From: Rhizobium sp. Leaf306
Lineage (GTDB): Bacteria > Pseudomonadota > Alphaproteobacteria > Rhizobiales > Rhizobiaceae
Length of the DNA stretch: 64,000 nt
NCBI RefSeq assembly: GCF_001423425.1
Contig: NZ_LMNX01000003.1
Location: 241,910 to 305,909 of the forward strand
Direction: 5' to 3'
The translations under genes were made by a program, and so were the position numbers. The notes below the pieces were generated by a model. The model was not told the origin of the DNA. It worked only from the letters and a program-made list of their open reading frames with translations, and made no database searches. Each line of letters starts with the position of its first letter. The stretch's first letter is position 1. Below, one piece after another: positions 8,137 to 16,746 of this stretch.

Positions 8137-9399
8137 ATGCTGCTTGGCGCAATCGCCGATGATCTGACCGGCGCAACGGACCTTGCCCTGATGCTGTCGA
8201 GGGAGGGCATGCGCACGATCCAGACGGTGGGCGTTCCGCCCGCCGATTTCGATCTGAGCGATGTCGACGCGGTCGTCGTCGCCCTGAAATCCCGTACCAA
8301 TCCCGCTGAAATGGCCATCGCGATGTCGCTCGAGGCACTGCGATGGCTGAAGACGGCCGGTGCCCGCCAGATCATCTTCAAATACTGCTCGACCTTCGAT
8401 TCGACGCCGAAGGGCAATATCGGGCCGGTCACCGACGCGCTCGCACGCGAGCTTGGGACGGATCTGACGATCGTCTGCCCTGCTTTCCCAGCCAACCGCC
8501 GGACAATCTACAAGGGTCATCTCTTCGTGGCAGATCAACTGCTGTCGGATAGCCCCATGCGCCATCACCCCCTGACGCCGATGACGGATTCGTCGCTGGT
8601 GCGTCTGATGGCGGCACAATCCAAACTTCAGGTCGGCCTTGTCTCACATGAGAACGTCGCAAAGGGTGCCGAGAGCGTTCGTGCGGCCTTCGAAGAGGCG
8701 CGTCGGCGTGGTGACGGCGTCGTGGTCGTCGACGCGATTACCGACCAGGATCTGCGCGTGATCGGTGAGGCAGTCGCGGAGTTCCCGCTGATCACCGGCG
8801 GTTCCGGCATCGCAATCGGTCTGCCCGAGAACTTTCGGCGCGCGGGGCTTTTGCAACGAGACATCACGGCAGGACAGTTTCAGGCGCCGGACGGGAGGGC
8901 CGCCATTCTTGCCGGTTCCTGTTCAGAGGCGACACGGGGCCAGATCAAGGCCGCTATCGAGGCCGGCATGTCAACGCTCAAGCTCGATCCGGTCGATATC
9001 GCACAAGGGCGTATGGACGTTGACGAAGCGATCAGATGGGCTCTGGCGCAGGAAGGCGTTCCACTGATCTACTCGAGCGCCGATCCCAAGGATGTTCTGG
9101 CAGCCCAAGACAGCCTTGGACAGGAAAAGGCTGGCGAGATCGTCGAGCAGTTCCTCGCAAAAACCGCCATCGGACTGCGCGAAAACGGGGTCCGGAGGCT
9201 GATCGTTGCCGGCGGAGAAACGTCAGGCGCCGTCGTTGGAGCACTGGCGCCGTCCGCCTTGTTTATCGGCCGCGAGATCGACCCGGGTGTGCCCTGGACA
9301 CTGACGATGGGTGATGGCGCACCTATGGCGCTTGCACTCAAATCCGGCAATTTCGGCACCGCCGACTTCTTCCTCAAGGCGTGGGAGCTTTTGAAATGA
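8137..9399 (+). CDS. otnK: 3-oxo-tetronate kinase (DUF1537 four-carbon acid sugar kinase)
   Basis: A 420-residue ATP-dependent kinase of the OtnK/DtnK family. The N-terminal sugar-acid domain starts GAIADDLTGATDLA, the family signature. The C-terminal nucleotide domain has AAILAGSCSEATRGQI and RLIVAGGETSGAVVG, the glycine-rich ATP site. It would phosphorylate 3-oxo-tetronate at C4. GGGAGAA precedes the start. The stop overlaps the start of the decarboxylase gene (ATGA), so the two are translationally coupled. Full length for the family. Confidence 0.92.
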   Translation: MLLGAIADDLTGATDLALMLSREGMRTIQTVGVPPADFDLSDVDAVVVALKSRTNPAEMAIAMSLEALRWLKTAGARQIIFKYCSTFDSTPKGNIGPVTDALARELGTDLTIVCPAFPANRRTIYKGHLFVADQLLSDSPMRHHPLTPMTDSSLVRLMAAQSKLQVGLVSHENVAKGAESVRAAFEEARRRGDGVVVVDAITDQDLRVIGEAVAEFPLITGGSGIAIGLPENFRRAGLLQRDITAGQFQAPDGRAAILAGSCSEATRGQIKAAIEAGMSTLKLDPVDIAQGRMDVDEAIRWALAQEGVPLIYSSADPKDVLAAQDSLGQEKAGEIVEQFLAKTAIGLRENGVRRLIVAGGETSGAVVGALAPSALFIGREIDPGVPWTLTMGDGAPMALALKSGNFGTADFFLKAWELLK

Positions 9400-10043
9400 C
9401 GGCAGTTCTTTCCGAGGAAACAAAGCTTCGCGACGAGATCGTCACGGTTGGCAAGTCGCTTTTCGACCGGTGCTTCACGTTCGGATCGACCGGCAACATC
9501 AGTGCGCGGCTATCGAATGGCGATATGCTGATGACGCCGACAAACGCATCGCTTGGCGCGCTCGATCCGGCGCGCCTTTCGAAATTCTCGGCTGAGGGCG
9601 TGCATGTCTCCGGCGACAAACCGACCAAGGAAGCGTTTCTGCACCAGTGCATGTATTGCGAACGCAGCACGGCTTCAGCGGTCGTTCACCTTCACTCGAC
9701 GAATGCCGTCGCGATCAGCCTCATCGAAGGACTAAATCCGGAGGATCTTCTTCCGCCACTGACGGCTTATTACGTCATGCGGGTGGGAAAACTGCCGATG
9801 GCTCCGTATTTCCCGCCAGGCGATGCCGCTTTGGCTGAGGCGGTGCGGGAGCGTGCTCGCGACAGTCACGCCGTCCTGCTCGCCAATCACGGGCCGGTCG
9901 TTGCCGGGAAATCGCTGCGCGAGGCGCAATACGCGACCGAGGAGCTCGAGGAAACGGCGAAACTGTTCCTGATGCTGCGTGGCGAGAAAATCAGGCCACT
10001 GACGCAGGAGCAGCGTGACGATCTTATGGAGCGCCACGGCTGA
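9396..10043 (+). CDS. otnC: 3-oxo-tetronate 4-phosphate decarboxylase (class II aldolase family)
   Basis: A 215-residue class II aldolase/adducin-domain protein. TFGSTGNISARL (phosphate and substrate loop), AVVHLHSTNA (zinc histidines) and LLANHGPVVAGKSL (third zinc histidine) are in the expected order. In the tetronate pathway it decarboxylates 3-oxo-tetronate 4-phosphate to dihydroxyacetone phosphate, which enters glycolysis. It starts inside the otnK stop codon and ends the plus-strand unit. With ltnD, otnI and otnK the window holds every enzyme from L-threonate to DHAP; no dedicated transporter for it is adjacent. Confidence 0.9.
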   Translation: MTAVLSEETKLRDEIVTVGKSLFDRCFTFGSTGNISARLSNGDMLMTPTNASLGALDPARLSKFSAEGVHVSGDKPTKEAFLHQCMYCERSTASAVVHLHSTNAVAISLIEGLNPEDLLPPLTAYYVMRVGKLPMAPYFPPGDAALAEAVRERARDSHAVLLANHGPVVAGKSLREAQYATEELEETAKLFLMLRGEKIRPLTQEQRDDLMERHG

Positions 10044-10075
10044 TCCTGCTGCGGTAGGTGGCCGCGTGCTATGCT

Positions 10076-10285
10076 TCAGCCGCGGAAACTGCCTTCGTTC
10101 ATGTCCTTGGGATCATAGTTGAGATCAAAATCCTTTTCGGATTTCTTTCCCGGCGCATCGCGGTGAACGGTCGCGTCTTCAGAGCCCGTCACGACTGTCG
10201 GCTTTGCGCTGTGAACCCCTGTCGCCTTGCGATCGGCCTGGGACGGGGCGTACTGACCCTTTGCATCGTCTTCCGGTTTACTCAT
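10076..10285 (-). CDS. Small hydrophilic protein of unknown function
   Basis: A 69-residue, charged, Gly/Lys/Asp-rich peptide (MSKPEDDAKGQYAPSQADRK..., ending DYDPKDMNEGSFRG-like) with no hydrophobic segment, so probably soluble or disordered. An AAAAGGAG ribosome-binding site stands 7 bases before the ATG, and a longer in-frame extension lacks one. A GGAAC-N16-TGTT motif 25-50 bases upstream suggests control by the general stress sigma factor. Not recognised as a named family. Confidence 0.7.
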   Translation of the reverse strand: MSKPEDDAKGQYAPSQADRKATGVHSAKPTVVTGSEDATVHRDAPGKKSEKDFDLNYDPKDMNEGSFRG

Positions 10286-10311
10286 TGCAGTGCTCCTTTT
10301 CTGTCCTATCC

Positions 10312-10336
10312 AACAGGTAGCAAGAGCAGGAGTTCC
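10312..10336 (-). promoter_or_regulatory. EcfG-type promoter candidate (GGAAC-N16-TGTT)
   Basis: On the minus strand GGAAC at 10332-10336 and TGTT at 10312-10315 are 16 bases apart, 27 bases before the start of the small hydrophilic protein. It matches the stress promoter pattern GGAAC-N16/17-CGTT with one mismatch. Confidence 0.5.
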
Positions 10337-10430
10337 GTGAGGCTCAGCCTGATACTCGCAAAAGGGGAACGAAGATTGTGCTCTCGCTCCGTCCGGTTCG
10401 AGCAAACACGCGTGCCGGAGGATGGTCGGT

Positions 10431-11312
10431 TCAGATATAAGCGACACCGGCCTTCCGGGCTTCCGCTGCCGCATAAAGGTTGGACCGATGGCAGCGTTCA
10501 TAAAATGCTGCCGTTTCGCCCGGCATATCCTCTGGCAGGCTCAGGAAGTCCCGCAGGCGCAGGCCGTCTTTCTGGTCGAGATCAGCATTGGCCAACGCGG
10601 GGCCGTCAAGAGCGGCGATGCGGTCGTGCAGTCGTGAGAAGTAAGCAAGGTTCGCTTCGACGATCGACGGTGCGGAGGTCTGGCCGTGAGCTAGAACGAC
10701 GTGGCGGGCATCAAGATCACGGATTGTTTTCAACGAGCAGCAAAGCGCCTTGAGATCGTGAGGATCCTTGCTCCAGACTTCGGGGATCGGCCACTCGACG
10801 GCATCGATCGCAAGACAGGTTTGGATGGAAGGGATCCAGACCGCGATATGATCCGGCGTATGTCCGGGCGTGTGAAGCAATTCGAGGACCAGATCGCCGC
10901 CATCCAGGATCATGCTCTCGCCAGCGAAGCATAGATTGGGGGCAACAATCTCGACATCCCGAAACCGTGCGTCGCGCTGTTTTTCGACAAGCTTATCTCG
11001 TGCAGCGGGATCGTTTAGCCGCTCCAGCGCCTTGGCGTGCGCGATGATCGGTATGCGATCGTCAAGCCCGGAATTGCCCCAAAAGTGGTCCCAGTCCATG
11101 TGGGAGTTGATGACCAGCAGAGGCCGGTCGCCCATCTGGTCGTCGAGCAGTGCTAGCGCCTCCCGACACAGGGATGGGGTGCCAAGCGTATCGACGAGGA
11201 CATTGAACCGATCAGTCCGCACGAAGACGGCATCGACCTCGTCGCCAGCCCTCACGATGACAATCCGATCATCGAGGCCAGGGTAAGTCGTGAGCCGCAC
11301 CGAAATATTCAT
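10431..11312 (-). CDS. Metallo-beta-lactamase-fold hydrolase with altered HxDxDH motif
   Basis: A 293-residue protein with the MBL fold. The metal motif reads NSHMDWDHFWGN, so the usual HxHxDH is HxDxDH here. Later ligands are present: LLHTPGHTPDHIAVW (His), CLAIDAVEW (bridging Asp) and VVLAHGQTS (last His). The C-terminal ~60 residues are helical and unusual for the fold. AAGGGA precedes the chosen ATG; a 63-codon upstream extension has no support. The replaced second histidine may change the metal or the reaction, so no substrate is proposed. Confidence 0.8.
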   Translation of the reverse strand: MNISVRLTTYPGLDDRIVIVRAGDEVDAVFVRTDRFNVLVDTLGTPSLCREALALLDDQMGDRPLLVINSHMDWDHFWGNSGLDDRIPIIAHAKALERLNDPAARDKLVEKQRDARFRDVEIVAPNLCFAGESMILDGGDLVLELLHTPGHTPDHIAVWIPSIQTCLAIDAVEWPIPEVWSKDPHDLKALCCSLKTIRDLDARHVVLAHGQTSAPSIVEANLAYFSRLHDRIAALDGPALANADLDQKDGLRLRDFLSLPEDMPGETAAFYERCHRSNLYAAAEARKAGVAYI

Positions 11313-11358
11313 CGCCAATCCCTTGCGATGCGTCACTTGAAAAGGCGATGGCCCGCCG

Positions 11359-11559
11359 TCAGCGGAACGAGGGCAACCCATGACTAGGTTTCGGCATATC
11401 CAGCTTTGGCAGAGAATTCGCGAGAGCCGCAGCCTCGCCGGAATAAGGGAAGTCATCGCCCAGCTGGCGATCGCCTTCGTACACCTTGAAGGATGGCCCA
11501 TCGACCTCGACGATCTTGTAACCGTTCACGTATTCGACCTTTGGCGTTTTCCAACCCAT
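11359..11559 (-). CDS. Small conserved-looking protein, unknown function
   Basis: A 66-residue protein (MGWKTPKVEYVNGYKIVEVD...) with a beta-rich N-terminal half that alternates hydrophobic and polar residues, and a proline-rich tail. A purine run (GAAAGAGAGA) lies upstream at good spacing. The MBL-fold gene starts 46 bases downstream on the same strand, so they may share a transcript. No signal peptide or membrane helix. Not recognised. Confidence 0.6.
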   Translation of the reverse strand: MGWKTPKVEYVNGYKIVEVDGPSFKVYEGDRQLGDDFPYSGEAAALANSLPKLDMPKPSHGLPSFR

Positions 11560-11772
11560 ATCGATCTCTCTTTCTTGAAAGCTGACACGACGGTCAGCGC
11601 GATGTCATGACGGTCGATCCGTTGGCAAAGGTCTAACAGGTACACGCTCAAACGCCTAATCATGACCGAGCGGCAGCCGAGTGCTTGATCGGCGGAGGAA
11701 ATCAATAAGGTCAACCACGCCGTGCGTATCATGTTATGCCATAATCCGCGGGGCTTAGCCTCAGGGTGGAAG

Positions 11773-11797
11773 GGAACAAATCGAGGTCAAATGCATT
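11773..11797 (+). promoter_or_regulatory. EcfG-type promoter candidate (GGAAC-N16-CATT)
   Basis: GGAAC at 11773-11777 and CATT at 11794-11797, 16 bases apart, 40 bases before the start of the secreted protein at 11837. Confidence 0.45.
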
Positions 11798-11836
11798 CGA
11801 GGTCGCAGTCAATGCCGACTTCTCTTGGGGGCCCTT

Positions 11837-12172
11837 ATGAAACGACTTTCCGTGACCGCCTTTGCCGCTCTTTGCCTCACCGCCGGAGCAACCTACGCCC
11901 AGACGAACAACGACGAGGCAGCCCAGGCATGCCAATCGACCGGCTTGCTGGCGCTGCAGGAAAAATCGTCCGCCATCACCGATCTCGTGCTCGACATGGA
12001 AACCCTGGCCGTGAGCTCGGCCGATACCAAGGTCGAGAATGTCGCGGTGAAGACCGTCGTCATGGGCGATGCCTATATCGCACGCGGCGGCGAAACCGGT
12101 AAGCCTGATCGTTTCGTCTGCCTTCTAGGCGAAAAAGGAAAAGTGCTTCTGACGTTTTTTACCGCGCAGTAG
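11837..12172 (+). CDS. Small secreted protein of unknown function
   Basis: A 111-residue protein with a signal peptide (MKRLSVTAFAALCLTAGATYAQ, cleavage after AYA-like TYA) and a mature domain with two cysteines (CQSTG and FVCLL) that could form a disulfide in the periplasm. The start at MKRLS is preferred over an upstream GTG-type start because the signal peptide begins there. A candidate EcfG promoter is upstream. The mature sequence is not recognised. Confidence 0.75.
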   Translation: MKRLSVTAFAALCLTAGATYAQTNNDEAAQACQSTGLLALQEKSSAITDLVLDMETLAVSSADTKVENVAVKTVVMGDAYIARGGETGKPDRFVCLLGEKGKVLLTFFTAQ

Positions 12173-12275
12173 CCGACGGAGCCGCGTCGCAGCCGGTGCC
12201 CGATTTGCGACAGTTCGGCTAGGTACGGCGGGTGTCAAGGATCAGATAACTCAGCGTTATCCACGTCATTTGCTC

Positions 12276-12300
12276 GGAACCGATCCGCCGCTGCGGGATT
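12276..12300 (+). promoter_or_regulatory. Weak EcfG-type promoter candidate (GGAAC-N16-GATT)
   Basis: GGAAC at 12276-12280, GATT at 12297-12300, 16 bases apart and 71 bases before the attachment-family gene. Two mismatches from CGTT in the second element. Confidence 0.3.
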
Positions 12301-12371
12301 ACTGTAGGCCTCGAAACATGCACCGGCTGGTTCCTCGAAGGAAGCAGGCGGTGCTGACTATGGAGACCCTT

Positions 12372-12776
12372 ATGCAGCTACCACAGAACACGATCGTTGC
12401 CGTTGCCGATGGCGAAAAGCTCAGCCTTTTCAAGAATGAAGGTGACGCAGCAAACGTCAAGCTGAGAGCGATGCCGGCCACGGACATCGACAGCTCGAAA
12501 ATCTCTTCCGGTGCGCGCCATTCCAGCAGTTCCGCAAACCCGGATGACAGCCAGCAGGACGAAGACGGTTTCAGCAACGGCATTGCCGACATGCTGAACA
12601 AACATGTGCTGGATGGAAAGATCAAAAATCTTGTTGTCGTGGCGGCGCCCCGCACGCTCGGCGAAATGCGCAAGAGCTACCACAAGTCGCTGTCTGACGT
12701 TCTGATTGGCGAACTCGACAAGGACCTTACGGGCCATTCGATCCAGGATATCGAAAAGGCGCTGGCTGCAGCCTGA
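12372..12776 (+). CDS. Host attachment family protein
   Basis: A 134-residue soluble protein matching the family described as required for attachment to host cells (AtsE-like). It opens with a short strand IVAVADGEKLSLFKNEG, has a low-complexity Ser/Asp-rich loop around residues 45-70, and ends with LVVVAAPRTLGEMRKSYHKSL and a helix DKDLTGHSIQDIEKAL, the usual C-terminal signature. Its fold resembles the release-factor/eRF1-domain-2 type. The start at MQLPQ is chosen because GGAG stands 6 bases upstream. Biochemical role is not established. Confidence 0.8.
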   Translation: MQLPQNTIVAVADGEKLSLFKNEGDAANVKLRAMPATDIDSSKISSGARHSSSSANPDDSQQDEDGFSNGIADMLNKHVLDGKIKNLVVVAAPRTLGEMRKSYHKSLSDVLIGELDKDLTGHSIQDIEKALAAA

Positions 12777-12910
12777 TCGCTACACCAGCACCAGAAGTGG
12801 AGGCCCTGCAGCAGCGGGGCCCTACTTTCGAGAAGTGAAGGCCATCAGTATCCGATGTCTGCGGATAGATGGACACGGTTAGACAGGGCGGCGCCCATGC
12901 TTCTAAACAG

Positions 12911-13318
12911 TCAGGCGACCTCGGAGGCCAGGATTAGGCCAGGAGGGGGGCTCGGTACTTCCCCACCTTCGACCCGTAGCGCCAGATAATCCAAGGCGTT
13001 CTGCAGTCCGTTCATCGTGTACGGCTTCTCGATTGCGCCGAGCGCGCCAGCAAAATCATCCGGGATCCGCTTCAAATTTCCTGAAACAAATATGTAAGGG
13101 ACGTTTTTCGAAGCAAGGAATTTTCCGACGTCGATCCCTGTCGGGCCATCAAGAAGTTGGATGTCGACGAAAGCGAAGTCAGGCGCAGTCTTTTCAGCAA
13201 GTTCGTATGCGGTCGAGCTTGAAGCCGCCTGGCCGACAACATCGTGACCCGCAGCCTCGACCTCAGTTTCAAGTTCGAGCGCCAGCAGCGCCTCGTCTTC
13301 CACGATCATCACGCGCAA
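12911..13318 (-). CDS. Single-domain response regulator (LovR-like)
   Basis: A 135-residue stand-alone receiver domain with no output domain. The acidic pair E7-D8, phosphoacceptor D52 (FAFVDIQLLDG), S79 (FVSGN) and K98 (GAIEKPY) are all in place. It starts 11 bases after the stop of the LOV histidine kinase and must be co-transcribed. In Caulobacter the single-domain LovR next to LOV kinase LovK modulates the general stress pathway; the same layout here supports a similar phosphate-sink or feedback role. Confidence 0.88.
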   Translation of the reverse strand: MRVMIVEDEALLALELETEVEAAGHDVVGQAASSSTAYELAEKTAPDFAFVDIQLLDGPTGIDVGKFLASKNVPYIFVSGNLKRIPDDFAGALGAIEKPYTMNGLQNALDYLALRVEGGEVPSPPPGLILASEVA

Positions 13319-13329
13319 AATTCTGTTCC

Positions 13330-14436
13330 TTACTCATTGACCATCAGGGTAACGCTCACTTCTGTGCGCTTGCCATCCGTTTTCCGTTCGATTTCAGCGC
13401 CCAGCTGCCTGGCACAGGTCTCCAGCATCAGTCTGCCGAAGTCGTGTTCGCGCTGGTCAAAGACAACGGGGGTGACCGTGTCGACGACCCTTACCAAGAA
13501 GTGTCCGTTCAGGCGTCTCACTTCCAGGTGAATTTCGCCGCCGCCATCGCTCAGGCCGCGTCGAACGACATCACCGATCAGCTCGTTCAAGATAAGAGCG
13601 AGAGGTGATGCCTTGTCAGCCGGGACGATGACTTCGTGCAGGTCGGTTGTCATCACAATGTCAGATCGCCTAAGCGCGCCGACCACATCAACGATGAGGT
13701 CGCCTGCGAACTCTGCAACATCGAAATGGCCGACATCATCGTCATTCAGAAGCTTACGGTGAACAGTGCTCAGCGCTTCGACGCGGCTGAGGACGGAAAA
13801 CAGGGTCCGCTTTGCTACCTCGTCCTCCGCCATCCGCGCCTGGAGCTTGACGATCGAGGCGATGGTGAGGAGATTGTTTTTGACGCGGTGGTCGACTTCG
13901 TGAACGAGCGCGGTCTTTGTTGTCAGCGCGTCCGTCAGGTCCGCTGTGCGCCTTGCGACTTCCTCTTCCGCGATATGCCGAGCCGCCGCTAACTCTGCCT
14001 CTTTGCTCTTGATGTTGGTAAAGTCCAACTGAGACGCGAAGAAGTAGATGACTTGCCCATCTTCGTTTCGAACCGGGCTGACGAACAGAGCATTCCAGAA
14101 GGTCGTGCCGTCGCGCCGATAGTTGAGAATGTCGATCGCAAGATCCCGCTCTTGCGACACCGCTTCCCGAATTTTGGCAACAGCCGCAGGGTCAGTTTGC
14201 GGACCCTGTAAGAGGCGGCAGTTGCGCCCAACAAGTTCCTGCGCCGAGTACCCGGTTAACTTCGAGAACGCTCGATTTGAAAAGATGATCGGGTTATCGA
14301 CCTGGCGTGGATCGGTGATGATCATCGGCATGCGTGTTGCTTTGAAAGCTGCTGCGAACGGATCTCCGGATGCGTGGGCGGCGATTAGCCGGTCGCCTGC
14401 GTCTCTTGCGCCGCGAACATCTTTTTCCACAGCCAT
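13330..14436 (-). CDS. LOV-domain blue-light sensor histidine kinase
   Basis: A 368-residue cytoplasmic kinase. Residues ~30-145 are a LOV/PAS domain with the photoactive motif GRNCRLLQG (Cys73), the flavin-contacting Asn105 and Asn115 (ILNYRRDG, FWNALFVSPV) and Gln136 (FFASQLDFT). All residues needed for the FMN-cysteinyl adduct are present, so it should sense blue light. A short coiled linker leads to a HisKA_2 dimerisation domain with H183 in HRVKNNLLTIASIVKLQAR and a degenerate HATPase domain. No membrane segment. The gene for a single receiver domain follows. A GGAAC-N16-CATT motif lies upstream. Confidence 0.92.
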   Translation of the reverse strand: MAVEKDVRGARDAGDRLIAAHASGDPFAAAFKATRMPMIITDPRQVDNPIIFSNRAFSKLTGYSAQELVGRNCRLLQGPQTDPAAVAKIREAVSQERDLAIDILNYRRDGTTFWNALFVSPVRNEDGQVIYFFASQLDFTNIKSKEAELAAARHIAEEEVARRTADLTDALTTKTALVHEVDHRVKNNLLTIASIVKLQARMAEDEVAKRTLFSVLSRVEALSTVHRKLLNDDDVGHFDVAEFAGDLIVDVVGALRRSDIVMTTDLHEVIVPADKASPLALILNELIGDVVRRGLSDGGGEIHLEVRRLNGHFLVRVVDTVTPVVFDQREHDFGRLMLETCARQLGAEIERKTDGKRTEVSVTLMVNE

Positions 14437-14471
14437 AAAGTCCGTCGCCCCTCATAAGCGTTGCGAAAAAT

Positions 14472-14496
14472 AATGCTTTAACCGCGGACAGGTTCC
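14472..14496 (-). promoter_or_regulatory. EcfG-type promoter candidate (GGAAC-N16-CATT)
   Basis: Minus strand: GGAAC at 14492-14496 and CATT at 14472-14475, 16 bases apart, 36 bases before the LOV kinase start. Same second element as the motif before 11837. Confidence 0.45.
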
Positions 14497-14618
14497 GACA
14501 TCCTGTTAAAATTGACGGTCGTCAGCAATCCGCTCCATTCTCTAGGGAAAACCTGAAAATTCCGTGTTTCCAGATGTTGCGGAGATTAGGCACTGTGCAG
14601 TCGCGGGATCACAAATGG

Positions 14619-15155
14619 TTAGTGGCGCTCACATCTCGTCTCAAGACCGGCATAACGTATGGCGATAAAGGCCATCAGGCATGCGACCGAGAACATGTTG
14701 AGCCTGAGCAGGATGGCAAGGTCAGGATCGCTCCACACCCGCAATGGAGGACCGAGAAGATACTGCGAGAATAGAAACACAGCGAAGACAAAGGCCGCCA
14801 TGCCGCGCTGCCACCACTTCTCCTGGGCAAAAAAGGACAGTGCGGAAAGCATGAAGCAGGCACCGAAAAAAAGCGCCGTCCCCGAACCATGCCCGAACAG
14901 TTTGGTCTCGAACAACGTGTCGAGCGTGCCGACGATTGGCAACGCCAACCGCGCCATGAAAGGTGATTGGCGAGCAATGAAAGGGATCGCGAGAAACAGG
15001 GGGGCGGCAAGCAAGGTAGCGCATGACGCAGCCACGCCATTGCCGACGAGATACCAGACATAGACGGGATAGAATGGCTTATTGAATACGATCACCCAGG
15101 CGATCGTGACCGTCGCCTGGGTGAGGGGATCGAGTGGCGGTCGTGTCTGTGTCAT
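14619..15155 (-). CDS. Integral membrane protein, unknown function
   Basis: A 178-residue protein with about five hydrophobic segments (around residues 14-35, 40-62, 70-85, 95-112 and 118-138, with a last one near 150-168). The motifs FNKPFYPVYVWYLVGN and LDTLFETKLFGHGSGTALFF look conserved-type but I cannot name the family. It stands alone, 80 bases from the ABC transporter operon and on the same strand. The upstream sequence has only a modest AGGGG site. Confidence 0.7.
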   Translation of the reverse strand: MTQTRPPLDPLTQATVTIAWVIVFNKPFYPVYVWYLVGNGVAASCATLLAAPLFLAIPFIARQSPFMARLALPIVGTLDTLFETKLFGHGSGTALFFGACFMLSALSFFAQEKWWQRGMAAFVFAVFLFSQYLLGPPLRVWSDPDLAILLRLNMFSVACLMAFIAIRYAGLETRCERH

Positions 15156-15233
15156 CGCTCAGCAACCCCTGTCTTTGAATATGCAAACAACGGCCGCACG
15201 CGGTTTCAGCAGTGGCGTGCAGCACCGGAATGG

Positions 15234-15995
15234 CTACGCCGAGAAGGTCTGCGCGGCGTTGATCGACGACACGAACTGACGTGTGCGTTCGTGGACAGGG
15301 TTGCGAAAGACCTGTTCGGCGCTGCCGATCTCGACGACCTGCCCCGCCTCGAGAAAGACAACGAGATTGGCAACCTGCGAGGCAAGTCGCAGATCGTGCG
15401 TCGCCATCACCATGGTCGTGCCCTCTTTGGCAAGGGTGCCGAGCACGTCGACGACCTCGGCGGAAAGCTCCGGGTCAAGCGCCGAAGTCGGTTCGTCGCA
15501 CAAAAGAACCTTCGGCGAGGGCGCGAGCGCCCGTGCAATTGCCACACGCTGCTGCTGGCCGCCTGAGAGATTGGCGGGCCAGGCATCGGCCTTGTGTTCC
15601 ATGCCGACTTTCGTCAGCAATTCCATGGCGCGCGCCCTGGCTTTTTCGCGGGACCATTTCTGGACGACAAGCAGCCCTTCCATGACGTTTTCGATGGCCG
15701 TGCGATGTGGGAAAAGCTGGAAGTTCTGAAACACCATTCCCGTCTGGCTGCGCACTTTCTGAATGGATTGCCACGGCGCCTTGCGGCCGGGTGCAAAGTC
15801 GACGCTCTCAGCGCCGATGCGCACGCTTCCGGCAGTCGGTTGCTCCAGGAGGTTGATGCAGCGGAGCAAGGTACTCTTGCCGCCGCCCGACGGTCCGACC
15901 AGAGCCGAAACGCTGCCCTCCGGAAAGCTGAGAGAGATATCCTTCAGAATGACGGCGTCGCCGAAACGCTTTTCGATATGCGACAGTTCGATCAT
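15234..15995 (-). CDS. Polar amino-acid ABC transporter ATP-binding protein
   Basis: A 253-residue ATPase with Walker A GPSGGGKST (34-42), a Q-loop in MVFQNFQLFPH, the ABC signature LSGGQQQRVAIARAL, Walker B VLLCDEPTSALDPE and the switch histidine in MATHDLRLA. The close match to GlnQ/TcyN-type proteins places it in the polar amino-acid uptake family. Its ATG overlaps the permease stop codon (ATGA), so the two are translationally coupled. Last gene of a binding protein - permease - ATPase operon. Confidence 0.93.
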   Translation of the reverse strand: MIELSHIEKRFGDAVILKDISLSFPEGSVSALVGPSGGGKSTLLRCINLLEQPTAGSVRIGAESVDFAPGRKAPWQSIQKVRSQTGMVFQNFQLFPHRTAIENVMEGLLVVQKWSREKARARAMELLTKVGMEHKADAWPANLSGGQQQRVAIARALAPSPKVLLCDEPTSALDPELSAEVVDVLGTLAKEGTTMVMATHDLRLASQVANLVVFLEAGQVVEIGSAEQVFRNPVHERTRQFVSSINAAQTFSA

Positions 15996-16684
15996 CGGTT
16001 GGCCTCCAGCATGCCGCCGTATCGGGCAAAGCGAAATTCGAGTCGGGACTGCAGGTGAGACAGGATGGAGCTCAGAGCGAGATAGATGATGGCGGCCTCG
16101 ATATAGAGGATGAGCGGCTCATACGTCGTGGCAACGATACGCTGCGCGGACTGGAAAAGTTCGGGCACGGTAATTGCCGCGGCAAGCGAGGTATCCTTGA
16201 CCAGCGATATGAACGTGTTTGACAGAGGCGGCACGGATACCCGGCTTGCCTGCGGCAGGATCGTGCGCCGCATCGCCTGGCGCCAGTTCATGCCGGTGGA
16301 ATAGGCGGCTTCCCACTGACCCTTGGGGACGGAGGAGATGGCTGCACGGATGATTTCCGACGTGTAGGCACCGACATTGAGCGTGAAGCCGATCAGGGCC
16401 GCCGTAAAGGCATCAAGCAGAATTCCCACACTCGGCAGGCCGTAGAAGATCACGAAGAGCTGCACAAGGAGTGGTGTACCGCGAATGATCCATACATAGA
16501 AGCGAGCGATTGCTGAAACCGGCCACGGCCCGAACAACCGTGCGACCGCGGTGACAAGCCCCAGCGATAGGCCCAGCACAAAGGAAAGGAGTGTCAGCGG
16601 GATCGTAAATTTCACGCCGGCCCACAGAAGTGTCGGCAACGAATCGATCATCAATTGAAGCCAGTGCGGCACGGCGAACCTCAA
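15992..16684 (-). CDS. Polar amino-acid ABC transporter permease
   Basis: A 230-residue inner-membrane protein of the His/Glu/Gln/cystine permease family. It has about five helices and the EAA-type coupling loop EAAYSTGMNWRQAMRRTILPQA, preceded by FYVWIIRGTPLLVQLFVIFYGLP, a family hallmark. Only one permease gene is present, so the channel is probably a homodimer, as in the cystine system. Confidence 0.93.
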   Translation of the reverse strand: MRFAVPHWLQLMIDSLPTLLWAGVKFTIPLTLLSFVLGLSLGLVTAVARLFGPWPVSAIARFYVWIIRGTPLLVQLFVIFYGLPSVGILLDAFTAALIGFTLNVGAYTSEIIRAAISSVPKGQWEAAYSTGMNWRQAMRRTILPQASRVSVPPLSNTFISLVKDTSLAAAITVPELFQSAQRIVATTYEPLILYIEAAIIYLALSSILSHLQSRLEFRFARYGGMLEANR

Positions 16685-16746
16685 AACATATGACGCCCGG
16701 CGATGGTCGCCGAGCGCTCTGATCTCGATACATATGGCGCAGTTTC

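Noticed and set aside
16685..16740. Paired CATATG hexamers between the permease and binding-protein genes
   Set aside because: Two short palindromic hexamers about 45 bases apart are expected by chance and have no further symmetry.
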